Shown: positions 15,688-23,840 of the stretch, piece after piece
Layout: the number at the start of each line of letters is the position of its first letter
How positions within the stretch are numbered: the stretch's first letter is position 1
NCBI GenBank assembly: GCA_024235315.1
Contig: JACKMP010000001.1
Location: 62,001 to 126,000 of the forward strand
DNA length: 64,000 nucleotides
Direction of reading: 5' to 3'
Source: Chromatiaceae bacterium
GTDB lineage: Bacteria; Pseudomonadota; Gammaproteobacteria; Chromatiales; Chromatiaceae
Program-made: the position numbers and the translations under genes
Notes under the pieces: model-generated
Seen by the model: the letters and a program-made list of their open reading frames with translations, nothing else
Told to the model about the DNA's origin: nothing
Database searches by the model: none

Positions 15688-17123
15688 CAACGCTGAAGTG
15701 CCATCGCCGCGCGACCTGTCTGTCGGTCGGCGTGCTGTTGTCGCTGATGGTGCTGCTCCTGACCCCGGACGGTGCGATGCCGGCGAGCGCAAACCGTGTG
15801 GCCGCGATTGCGGTACTGATGGCAGTGCTGTGGATCACCGAGGCAATCCCGATACCGGCGACCGCACTGCTGCCCGTGGCCCTGTTCCCGGTATTGGGTG
15901 TCATGCCCGTCGAGGACGCCACTGCCAACTACGCCAACCACCTCGTATTCCTGTTTCTCGGCGGTTTCTGGATCGCCGCCGCGGTCGAGCGCAGCCGGCT
16001 GCACCGGCGGATCGCCCTTCAGGTGCTCGGCCTGGTGGGAGATCGCCAGGACCGGATCGTCTTCGGCTTCATGGCCGCCACCGCCTTCCTGTCGATGTGG
16101 CTGAGCAATACCGCGACCACGATGATGATGCTGCCCATCGCTATGGCGGTTGCCGGCCGCCTGGATGGTGGCGCGCACACACCGTTCGGCCGGTCGCTGA
16201 TGCTGGGCATCGCCTATGCCGCCTCGATCGGTGGTGTCGGCACCCTGATCGGCACACCGCCGAACGCAGTGCTCGCCGGCATCGTCGAAAAGACGCAGGG
16301 CATCAGCATCGGTTTCGGCCAGTGGATGCAGTTCGGCGTACCGCTGGCGCTGGTCATGCTGTTTATCTGCTGGTGGTACCTGACGCACCTGAATGCGAGG
16401 CTGGGCGCTCGGGAGGGCGACCGGGGAATACAGATGATCGCGCAGGAACGTGCCGGCCTGGGGGGAATGAGCCGGGCGGAGCAGCGCGTGATGCTGGTAT
16501 TCGGCACGGTCGCCGTGCTGTGGGTGGCCAAGGGTCTGTTTCCCTGGTCATGGTTGAACGGCTTGAACGACTCGACCATCGCAATGGCCGGCGCACTGGC
16601 GCTGTTCGTGATTCCCGCCGGCACCGATGACCGCTCCGCCCTGCTCGACTGGGAATCGGCAGTGCACATTCCGTGGGACGTGCTGATCCTGTTCGGCGGC
16701 GGTTTCGCGCTGGCCCAGGGATTTCAGCAGTCGGGGCTGACCGGTTGGATCGGCCAGCAACTGGACTTCCTGCAACACCTGCACTGGTTCGTGCTGGTGG
16801 TCGCGGTGGCTGCGGTCACCATCTTCCTCACCGAAATGACGTCAAACACGGCCACCGCCAGCATGCTGTTGCCGATCGTGGCCGGCCTGGCTGCAGCCGC
16901 TGGCCAGGAGGCGTTCACACCGATGGTTGCCACGGCCCTGGCGGCATCGTTCGCCTTCATGCTGCCGGTGGCCACGCCGCCGAATGCCATCGTGTTCGCC
17001 AGTCGTCAGGTGACGATCGCCGAGATGGCACGTGCGGGGATCTGGATGAACCTGATCGGCATCACGGTGATCGCGGCATTTGTTGCCTTCGTGCTGCCCT
17101 GGGTCTGGGGCAGCACCCGCTGA
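15684..17123 (+). CDS. DASS/SLC13 family Na+-coupled divalent anion transporter
   Basis: A 479-residue inner-membrane protein with about 11-12 hydrophobic segments. The two SNT signature motifs of the family are present: MWLSNTATTMMMLPIA in the first half and MTSNTATASMLLPIVAG in the second. TPPNA also occurs twice, as expected for the inverted repeat that binds Na+ and carboxylate. Relatives import C4-dicarboxylates, citrate, sulfate or other small anions. Overlap with the IclR gene and proximity to the DUF1537 cassette suggest it imports the sugar acid or other anion degraded there. The specificity is inferred. Confidence 0.9.
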   Translation: MTTLKCHRRATCLSVGVLLSLMVLLLTPDGAMPASANRVAAIAVLMAVLWITEAIPIPATALLPVALFPVLGVMPVEDATANYANHLVFLFLGGFWIAAAVERSRLHRRIALQVLGLVGDRQDRIVFGFMAATAFLSMWLSNTATTMMMLPIAMAVAGRLDGGAHTPFGRSLMLGIAYAASIGGVGTLIGTPPNAVLAGIVEKTQGISIGFGQWMQFGVPLALVMLFICWWYLTHLNARLGAREGDRGIQMIAQERAGLGGMSRAEQRVMLVFGTVAVLWVAKGLFPWSWLNGLNDSTIAMAGALALFVIPAGTDDRSALLDWESAVHIPWDVLILFGGGFALAQGFQQSGLTGWIGQQLDFLQHLHWFVLVVAVAAVTIFLTEMTSNTATASMLLPIVAGLAAAAGQEAFTPMVATALAASFAFMLPVATPPNAIVFASRQVTIAEMARAGIWMNLIGITVIAAFVAFVLPWVWGSTR

Positions 17124-17127
17124 CCGT

Positions 17128-18711
17128 CTATTTGCCGCGCCACTGCACGCTGTAAAGGTCGTGCCGGCGGTCGCGCAGGTTCTGCACTGTGCCGCCATTG
17201 CGCGCCATGCGCAGCGTCTCCGGGCGCAGATCGGCGAACGCAACCATTTCGACATTCGGTGTCGTGTCGGCAGCGATGCCGTCACGTGCAAACGGGAAGT
17301 CGCACGGCGTCAGGATGCAGCTCTGCGCATACTGGATGTCCATGTTCGCCACGCCCGGCAGGTTGCCGACGTTGCCCGACATCACGACGTAGAACTGGTT
17401 CTCGACCGCACGCGCCTGGCAGCAGTAACGCACGCGCAGGTAGGACTGGCGCTCATCGGTACAGAACGGCACGAACAGGATCTGCGCACCCTGATCCGCC
17501 AGGTGGCGCGTCAGCTCCGGGAACTCCGAGTCGTAACAGATCAACACACCGATCGGACCACAATCGGTATCGATCGCGTTCAAGGAGTTGCCGCCCTCGA
17601 TGTTCCACCAATAGGCCTCGTTCGGCGTCGGGTGGATCTTCGGTTGCTCGTGCACGGCACCGTCACGCAGGAACACATAGGCGATGTTCTCGACCCGGCC
17701 GTTGGGCATCAGCGTCGGATGTGATCCGCCGATGATGTTGATGTTGTAACGGATCGCCATGTCACGCAGCGCCTCCTTGAAGCGTGGCGTGTGGCGACTC
17801 AGCGCCTCGATCGACTCGGCAGGATTCAGCTCCTGGTCTTCGATCGAAAGCAACTGAAGCACGAACATCTCGGGGAACACCACGAAATCCCCTTTGTAGT
17901 CGGCAACCACGTTGACGAAATACTCCACGAACGACAGGAACTCCTCGAAAGACTTCACGCGCCGCTGCATGTATTGCACGGTGCCTACCCGGACCGTGTC
18001 CGGCAGGCGGCCACCATAACGTTTGACCGGTCCCTGTGCCTGCCCCGTGGCGACCTTGGGATTGCGCCACACCAGGTGGACGCCATAACCGAGCGATTCA
18101 CGGTCGCTGGCGAGATAACGCGGGATGACACCAATCAACTCGAAGCCGTTGCTCAACTGGAACGACAACACCGGATCACGCTGCTTCTTCTGCGTCACCT
18201 GCTCGACATAGTCGTGGATACTGCTGAACTTTCTCGCCCGCCTCGACCACGACGGCAACCGGCCGGCAAACACTATCCCCTTGAGACCCAGTGACTGACA
18301 CAGGGCCTTGCGCTCGTTGTACAGGCGCTGACCTATGCGGTAACCGCGATAGTCGGGGTCGACACAGACCTCCATGCCGTACAGCCAGTCGCCCTGGGGA
18401 TCGTGCCGAGAGGCGTAACCGTTGCCGGTGATCTCGGTCCATGTGTGGGTCTTGAGCCCGATCTCCTCGGCGATACGGAAAGTCGCGCAGTGCCCGACCA
18501 CGCGATCATCGACCACGGCGACGAACTGGCCCTCCGGGAAGTTGTTGATCTGCCCCACGACAGGACCCTCGGTATACGGTGCAATGCCGGTAGGACCGTA
18601 CACCTTGTTGCTGAGGTCGACGATCGCCTGGATGTCGTTCAACGTGGCATTGCGCACCCGCAGGCGGCTGCGGGGATTGTCCAGTGCATTGCCTGTGGTG
18701 TTGTCGCTCAT
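17128..18711 (-). CDS. Fused GNAT N-acetyltransferase / carbon-nitrogen hydrolase
   Basis: A 527-residue two-domain protein. Residues about 17-215 are a GNAT acetyltransferase (GMEVCVDPDYRGYRIGQRLY is the acetyl-CoA pyrophosphate loop). Residues about 230-520 are a nitrilase-superfamily amidohydrolase with the Glu-Lys-Cys triad in VVFPEMF, QPKIHPTPNEA and ICYDSEFPE. The fusion is known in bacteria but its physiological substrate is not established, presumably an amide or acylated amine. It stands 137 bp downstream of the nhaR-like gene and converges on the DASS transporter gene with a 4 bp gap. Confidence 0.92.
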   Translation of the reverse strand: MSDNTTGNALDNPRSRLRVRNATLNDIQAIVDLSNKVYGPTGIAPYTEGPVVGQINNFPEGQFVAVVDDRVVGHCATFRIAEEIGLKTHTWTEITGNGYASRHDPQGDWLYGMEVCVDPDYRGYRIGQRLYNERKALCQSLGLKGIVFAGRLPSWSRRARKFSSIHDYVEQVTQKKQRDPVLSFQLSNGFELIGVIPRYLASDRESLGYGVHLVWRNPKVATGQAQGPVKRYGGRLPDTVRVGTVQYMQRRVKSFEEFLSFVEYFVNVVADYKGDFVVFPEMFVLQLLSIEDQELNPAESIEALSRHTPRFKEALRDMAIRYNINIIGGSHPTLMPNGRVENIAYVFLRDGAVHEQPKIHPTPNEAYWWNIEGGNSLNAIDTDCGPIGVLICYDSEFPELTRHLADQGAQILFVPFCTDERQSYLRVRYCCQARAVENQFYVVMSGNVGNLPGVANMDIQYAQSCILTPCDFPFARDGIAADTTPNVEMVAFADLRPETLRMARNGGTVQNLRDRRHDLYSVQWRGK

Positions 18712-18848
18712 CGGGTTCTCCGGGGGTGGGTGGAGGCAGGCTGGAAGCCTGTATGTCGGATCAGTTTACCCGAGGACCGGATGGCCGAAACAGTCGACCT
18801 GACGGTACAGGCGACCTGCTTCGCCCAGCGGCTATTGCGGCAATGCGC

Positions 18849-19754
18849 TCAGACGAAAAGCTCGGTACGCGCCGACTCGGTGATCGCCGTGACCGCAGGG
18901 TGTTTTATCCGTCGTTCCGGCGAGATCAGGTAAAAGTGCTCCCTTATCTCCAGCGTGCGCCCGATCACCTCTACCCCGTACTTGTTCAACACGTCCTGTT
19001 CGACCGCAGTCGGCGAGGTGAACACCCCGGAGCCGCGTTCGCCGAACGCCTTCATCAGCGCACGATCCTCGAACTCGGCGATGACCAGTGGTTGCAGTGC
19101 ATGACGTTCGAACCAGCTCTCGAGACTGCGTCGCAGGCTGCTGCCGCTGCCCGGCATCAGCATGGGGGCGCCACTCAGACTGCCAGGGAAACCATCACGC
19201 AGCACCCCGGCCTGCCCGGGAACTGCGAAAAATGAGATACCGGAATCGCCCAGGGAATGGTTGTAGGCGCGGATGTTGAGCGCCGGGTTGACCGGTACAT
19301 CTGCGAGCACCACGTCCAGCTTGTGCACCGACAGATCGGCCAACAGATCGACCAGTGGCGCCTCGTGGCAGATCAGCCGCACCGCTTCGGGCATCTGCAG
19401 CACGGGTTCGAGCACCCGGTACGCCAACAGCTTGGGCACGACCATCGCGACACCGACCTTGACCGTGATCGTGGTGCCCGGGGCCCCGCCACTGAGGACA
19501 TCCTGCAATTCGATCCCCAGTCGGAACATCTCGTCCGCATAGGAGAACACCAGCCGCCCAGTCTCGTTGAGCACCAGCTGACGACCGTCACGCTGAAACA
19601 GCTTCGCCCCGATCTGCTTCTCCAACTCGGCGATCTGTCCGCTGATCGTCTGTGGCGTCAGGTACAGCGCCTCCGCAGCCCGCGCGATCGACCCGTGGCT
19701 GGCGACGCTCCAGAAGTAGCGAAGGTGTTTGAGGTTCAGCTTGAGGTTCTGCAT
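18849..19754 (-). CDS. nhaR: LysR family regulator, NhaR-like
   Basis: A 301-residue LysR-type regulator. The HTH is at about residues 8-67 (LKHLRYFWSVASHGSIARAA and YLTPQTISGQIAELE), very like NhaR, the Na+-responsive activator of nhaA. The C-terminal effector domain is complete. ATG at 19754 is used. It starts 18 bp after the stop of uspE on the same strand and so appears to be the last gene of the Mrp-type antiporter operon, which fits a Na+/H+-responsive regulator. NhaR identity is from sequence resemblance; control of this operon is inferred. Confidence 0.85.
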   Translation of the reverse strand: MQNLKLNLKHLRYFWSVASHGSIARAAEALYLTPQTISGQIAELEKQIGAKLFQRDGRQLVLNETGRLVFSYADEMFRLGIELQDVLSGGAPGTTITVKVGVAMVVPKLLAYRVLEPVLQMPEAVRLICHEAPLVDLLADLSVHKLDVVLADVPVNPALNIRAYNHSLGDSGISFFAVPGQAGVLRDGFPGSLSGAPMLMPGSGSSLRRSLESWFERHALQPLVIAEFEDRALMKAFGERGSGVFTSPTAVEQDVLNKYGVEVIGRTLEIREHFYLISPERRIKHPAVTAITESARTELFV

Positions 19755-19772
19755 TGCTCCGGGTTTCCATCA

Positions 19773-20702
19773 TCACGTTACCGGAGAAACAAAGTTGCCC
19801 GGTTTGACCGCCAGCACCGACGCCTGCGTGGTTTGTAGCACCTCTTCCGCAGTGTTTCCTATGAAAAAGCCAGGGATGCCACTGCGCCCCACTGTGCCCA
19901 TCACGATCAAATCAGCCGGCAGTTGCTCGGCAAGTTGACGGATCGACGGCGCCGCCTCGCCCTTTACCAGGTGCACGGCAGGGTCACCGTCACTCAGTCC
20001 GTAGCGGCCGAGCAATGCCGCGAGCTTTTCGCGATGCCGGTCCTCAGCCCCCTGCAGCAACTGCTGCAGCTCGATCGCCGGCACCCGTAACCGCCCGTGG
20101 CGCAACATCGATTCTCCATCGAGATGCCAGGCGTGCGCCACCGACAGGCTGGCAGATTCGCGCACCGCCAACGAACTGGCCAGTGACATCACCTGGTCGT
20201 CGCAGCCCTCGCCGGCAGGCGCCATCGGGTCGACCGCAGCCAGGATGTGTGTGTAGTGCGGCGCGGCATTGGGCCGATCGATCCATACCGGGCAGGGGCA
20301 TTTGCGTAACAGGTGCATATCATTGCTGCCAAACAGGCGCTCACTGAGACCGGCCGGACAGCGTGCGGACTTGACCACCAGGTCGTACCCGCCCAGTTTC
20401 ACGGCACGTATCACCTCGACGAACGGGATGCCGAACAGCACCTTCGTGTAGATCAGCGTATTGTCGTGTGCAGACGTCTCCGCCAATTCATCCAGCACCT
20501 GCTGGCGTTGTTCAGCGAGGATCTCGCCCAGGTCCCGATTCAGGCGCGACGCGATCTCGCCCGGCGTGTCCAATGGTTCGAGTACATCTACCACCGTCAG
20601 GCGTGCGCCATTGGTGTCGGCCAGGCGCAGGGCGCGCTGCAGTGCGGGCGACGGTGCGCTCTCGCCATCGGCGAAATACAGGATGTTCTTGAAGCGCTTC
20701 AT
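19773..20702 (-). CDS. uspE: Tandem universal stress protein, UspE-like
   Basis: A 309-residue cytoplasmic protein made of two UspA domains. The second carries the nucleotide-binding signature VMGTVGRSGIPGFFIGNTAEE; the first lacks a clear copy, as in E. coli UspE. It is 19 bp downstream of the last antiporter-like gene and 18 bp upstream of the nhaR-like gene, so it is probably co-transcribed with the ion transport operon. Usp proteins often accompany membrane transporters, where they may sense ATP. A direct regulatory role here is a guess. Confidence 0.9.
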   Translation of the reverse strand: MKRFKNILYFADGESAPSPALQRALRLADTNGARLTVVDVLEPLDTPGEIASRLNRDLGEILAEQRQQVLDELAETSAHDNTLIYTKVLFGIPFVEVIRAVKLGGYDLVVKSARCPAGLSERLFGSNDMHLLRKCPCPVWIDRPNAAPHYTHILAAVDPMAPAGEGCDDQVMSLASSLAVRESASLSVAHAWHLDGESMLRHGRLRVPAIELQQLLQGAEDRHREKLAALLGRYGLSDGDPAVHLVKGEAAPSIRQLAEQLPADLIVMGTVGRSGIPGFFIGNTAEEVLQTTQASVLAVKPGNFVSPVT

Positions 20703-20721
20703 GGATGCCCTCCGGTTTGCA

Positions 20722-22341
20722 TTAATGAGGAAGCAGGGTCGCTGCCAAGAGGCCGAGAAACAGTGCCAGCCAGAGCAGCCCGGGGCCTGCCAGGGTGCCC
20801 TGCGGTGCTGGTAGCGTCTCAGGCCGTATCAGCGCAACCTGCAGGCGCCCGTATTGGATCTGCGGCGTCGGCAGGCGGCGCCTTGCGTGCTGCAGCACGC
20901 GATTCAGTGCGGTCAGTGCATCACCAGACCTGCCGCGTGCCCACAATCCGGGCCAGCGTGCATTCAGCCACGACATACCCGCGAGCCCCAGCAGGAAGAC
21001 GCCCAGCGGCAGCATGCCTGCCACCTCCAGGGTGATCACAAACGGCGTGAATGGCCCCAAGAATGCGACTGGCAACAACACCAGCCATGCCGCTGCAGGG
21101 ATGCTGTCGGTCAGCGTCGGGCGCACGACCTTCCGCGTCAGCAGCCACATGAAGCGCGCCATCAGCAGGGCCGTACCGATTGCCGAGAGTGTCAGCAACG
21201 CCGACAGCACGCCGAAATCACCGGCGATTGCGGTGCCGAGTCCCTGCTTGACGAGCGCTCCACCGGTCAACGGGGCGCCGATCATCGTCAGCGCCAGCAG
21301 GCCAAGTCCCGCCATCACCCAGCGCGCCCGGCCGCGTTTTTCCCATTCACCGACGCCGAGAAACAGCGCCGACTTCACCAGCAGATGGTGCATCGCAAAC
21401 AGCACCAGGGCCGCAGCGACCGGCGCCGCCTCAGCAGGGCTCTTCAGGGCCCCACCGAACAACGCCGTGATCAGCCCCATCTTGGCAATGCTGGAGTACG
21501 CCAGCACGGCTCGCGGCTCGCGCTGAACGAGGCCGAGCCAGACACCGAGTACCAGGCCCGCCGCGCCCAGCAGCATCAACACCGGACCCCACTCCATCAA
21601 GCCGTCCGCCTCTGCCGGCAGGAAGCGCAGCCAGCCAAGCAGGCCTGCCTTCATCATCGGCCCGCTGAGCACCGCGACCGCAACGATCGGCGCCGCTGTG
21701 TAAGCGGACGGGAGCCACAGATGCAGCCCGGGCAACGCCACTTTGATACCGAAACCCAGCAGCAACAGGCCGACCGCGACCGGTGGCAGGGTGATCCCGG
21801 ACAGATCGGCGAACAACCGGGAGTCGGCGGCGGCAACCAGGATCAATAACGCACTGAACAGTGCCAGTTCACCAACCAGGGTAAACGCGATATAGATGTG
21901 CCCGGCGCGGCGCGCACGTTGCGAGCGCCGCCCGATCACCATGCCGTAGCCGGCCAGACCCATCAGCGCGAAGCCGACGTAGAACGTCACCATGTCGGCG
22001 GCAAGGATGAGGATGAGGTTACCGGCAAGGGTGAGCAGAAAAAGCAGCTCAAAACCCTGGCGCGCACGGGGATCGGCCGGCGATGCCGCGGCGTAGATGC
22101 CGGCCACCAGCCAGACCAGACTGCTGAACACCAGGAACAGTTGGCCTGTTGCATCCAGGGTGAAATGGACGCCGAGCAATAGCCAGCCGAGCTCGAGCGT
22201 GCTGCCGACCGGAACCATCAACGCCGCGGCGAGCACCGGTGCTGTGGCAAGGACCAGGCACCAGCGCGTGGAGGTTGCCAGAAGCACGGCTATCGCGACG
22301 AACGGCGACAGCAAGACAAGGGACAGTGCAATCTCGTTCAT
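20722..22341 (-). CDS. Antiporter-like (NuoL/M/N, MrpA/D family) subunit lacking the TM5 glutamate
   Basis: A 539-residue, highly hydrophobic proton-conducting-transporter family protein with about 14 membrane segments. The TM7-8 core FGIKVALPGLHLWLPSAY with its lysine is present, as is AVLAYSSIAKMGL. The TM5 segment reads FYVGFALMGLAGYG, with Ala where the family has the conserved Glu needed for ion transfer. It overlaps the preceding gene by 4 bp and ends the membrane part of the operon. The C-terminal 60 residues are a basic loop followed by one last TM. It may be a structural or altered subunit rather than a full antiporter. Confidence 0.88.
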   Translation of the reverse strand: MNEIALSLVLLSPFVAIAVLLATSTRWCLVLATAPVLAAALMVPVGSTLELGWLLLGVHFTLDATGQLFLVFSSLVWLVAGIYAAASPADPRARQGFELLFLLTLAGNLILILAADMVTFYVGFALMGLAGYGMVIGRRSQRARRAGHIYIAFTLVGELALFSALLILVAAADSRLFADLSGITLPPVAVGLLLLGFGIKVALPGLHLWLPSAYTAAPIVAVAVLSGPMMKAGLLGWLRFLPAEADGLMEWGPVLMLLGAAGLVLGVWLGLVQREPRAVLAYSSIAKMGLITALFGGALKSPAEAAPVAAALVLFAMHHLLVKSALFLGVGEWEKRGRARWVMAGLGLLALTMIGAPLTGGALVKQGLGTAIAGDFGVLSALLTLSAIGTALLMARFMWLLTRKVVRPTLTDSIPAAAWLVLLPVAFLGPFTPFVITLEVAGMLPLGVFLLGLAGMSWLNARWPGLWARGRSGDALTALNRVLQHARRRLPTPQIQYGRLQVALIRPETLPAPQGTLAGPGLLWLALFLGLLAATLLPH

Positions 22342-23840
22342 AAGCTGTACTCACGCTCGGCAATCAGTCTCGCCCACTCCAGCGGGCTATAGGGTGCCGC
22401 GGCGAACAACCCGGCTGCCAGCGCCAAACCGGCCGTGAGCAACGGCGGCCACAGAAGCGCCTGGTTGATCTCCCAGCGCCCCGCGTGCGTATGTCCACCT
22501 GGCCATTTGGCCGGTGGTTGCCCGAACCAGGCGCGATAGAGGATCGGGAGAAAGTATGCGGCGTTGAGCAGGCTGCTCCCGACCAGCACCGGCAGCACCC
22601 AGAGCGCGGCACCCGACTCGGCGGCGCCGAGTCCGAGATACCACTTGCTGACAAAACCGGCGACCGGCGGGATGCCGATCATGCCCAGTGCACCGATGGT
22701 GAACGCAAGCGTCGTACCCGGCATGCGGCGCCCCACCCCGTCCATCTCGCTCACGCGGTGGACACCCAGTGCCTCGGCGTAGTTGCCAGCAGCAAAAAAC
22801 AGCGTGATCTTCATGACACCCTGGTGCACCAGGTGAACCATGCCGCCAACTGTGGCGAGGGGACCGAGGATCGCCGTACCCAGCGCGATGTAAGAGACCT
22901 GGCTTACCGTGGAGTAAGCCAGGCGCTTCTTCAGGTTGTCCTGCGACAGCGCCTTGACCGAACCGTAGATTATCGTCACCGCGGCCGCCGCACCCAGCAA
23001 CGCCAGGACGCCGAGCGACGCGGCGAATTCCACGCCGTAGACGTCGTACACCACCCGTACGATGCCGAACGCCCCCGCCTTGACCACGGCCACCGCATGC
23101 AGCAGTGCGCTGACTGGCGCCGGTGCCACCATGGCCTGTGGCAGCCAGCCGTGCAGCGGCACCAGCGCCGCCTTGACGCCAAGACCGACGATCAACAGCA
23201 GGAAGATCCAGCGCAGGGTCCAGGGATCGAGATGATCCATACCACCGAGGATACCGCCCTGCACGAAATCGAGCGGGCCAGCGAGCGTGCGCAACCACAC
23301 CGCACCGATCAACAGCGCCATACCGCCCGCCAGTGTGTAGGCCAGATAGATGCGTGCACCGCGGATCGCCTCCGGGGTTCCCTTGTGGGCCACCAGCGGA
23401 TAGGTCGCCAACGTCAGGAACTCGTAGAACACGACAAAGGTGAACAGGTTCCCGGCCAGTGCCAGCCCGACGGTCGCCGTGACGCACAGGCTGAAGAAAC
23501 CAAAGAAGCGACTGCGATGCGGCGAGTCCTCGAGGTAACCGATTGCGTACACCGTCGTCACCAACCACAGCAACGTGGAAAGGCTGACGAACAGGACCGA
23601 CAGGGCATCGGCATGCAGCACGAGGTCCAACCCCGGCGCCAGCGTCCAGCGTGTCTCGTAGACCTGCTCGTGAAACACCCCCCAGATCATCACGCCCACC
23701 AGGATCAGCTTCACCGAGGCACCGAACAGGTTCAGCGCCGTGCGCAGGCGGAAGCTCTCCTCGCGCAGCAGGAAAATTGCCAGCCCGGGCAACAGCGAAC
23801 TCAGCAGAATCAGTAAGGGCAATGAGTTGGACAGGCTCAT
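22338..23840 (-). CDS. Antiporter-like (MrpD/NuoL family) subunit
   Basis: A 500-residue membrane subunit of the proton-conducting-transporter family. Canonical ion-path residues are present: the TM5 glutamate in FYEFLTLATYPLV, the lysine in VGLGVKAALVPLHGWLP and HAVAVVKAGAFGI in TM8. The SVKALSQDNLKKRLAYSTVS loop is typical. ATG at 23840 overlaps the mnhD stop by 4 bp. Longer frames upstream are shadows inside mnhD. As no full-length mnhA is present, this or the next gene probably supplies the MrpA-type channel half. Confidence 0.9.
   Translation of the reverse strand: MSLSNSLPLLILLSSLLPGLAIFLLREESFRLRTALNLFGASVKLILVGVMIWGVFHEQVYETRWTLAPGLDLVLHADALSVLFVSLSTLLWLVTTVYAIGYLEDSPHRSRFFGFFSLCVTATVGLALAGNLFTFVVFYEFLTLATYPLVAHKGTPEAIRGARIYLAYTLAGGMALLIGAVWLRTLAGPLDFVQGGILGGMDHLDPWTLRWIFLLLIVGLGVKAALVPLHGWLPQAMVAPAPVSALLHAVAVVKAGAFGIVRVVYDVYGVEFAASLGVLALLGAAAAVTIIYGSVKALSQDNLKKRLAYSTVSQVSYIALGTAILGPLATVGGMVHLVHQGVMKITLFFAAGNYAEALGVHRVSEMDGVGRRMPGTTLAFTIGALGMIGIPPVAGFVSKWYLGLGAAESGAALWVLPVLVGSSLLNAAYFLPILYRAWFGQPPAKWPGGHTHAGRWEINQALLWPPLLTAGLALAAGLFAAAPYSPLEWARLIAEREYSL

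Noticed and set aside
15524..16630. 368-residue plus-strand frame
   Set aside because: It overlaps the DASS transporter in another frame and has the Arg-rich shadow composition of GC-rich DNA.
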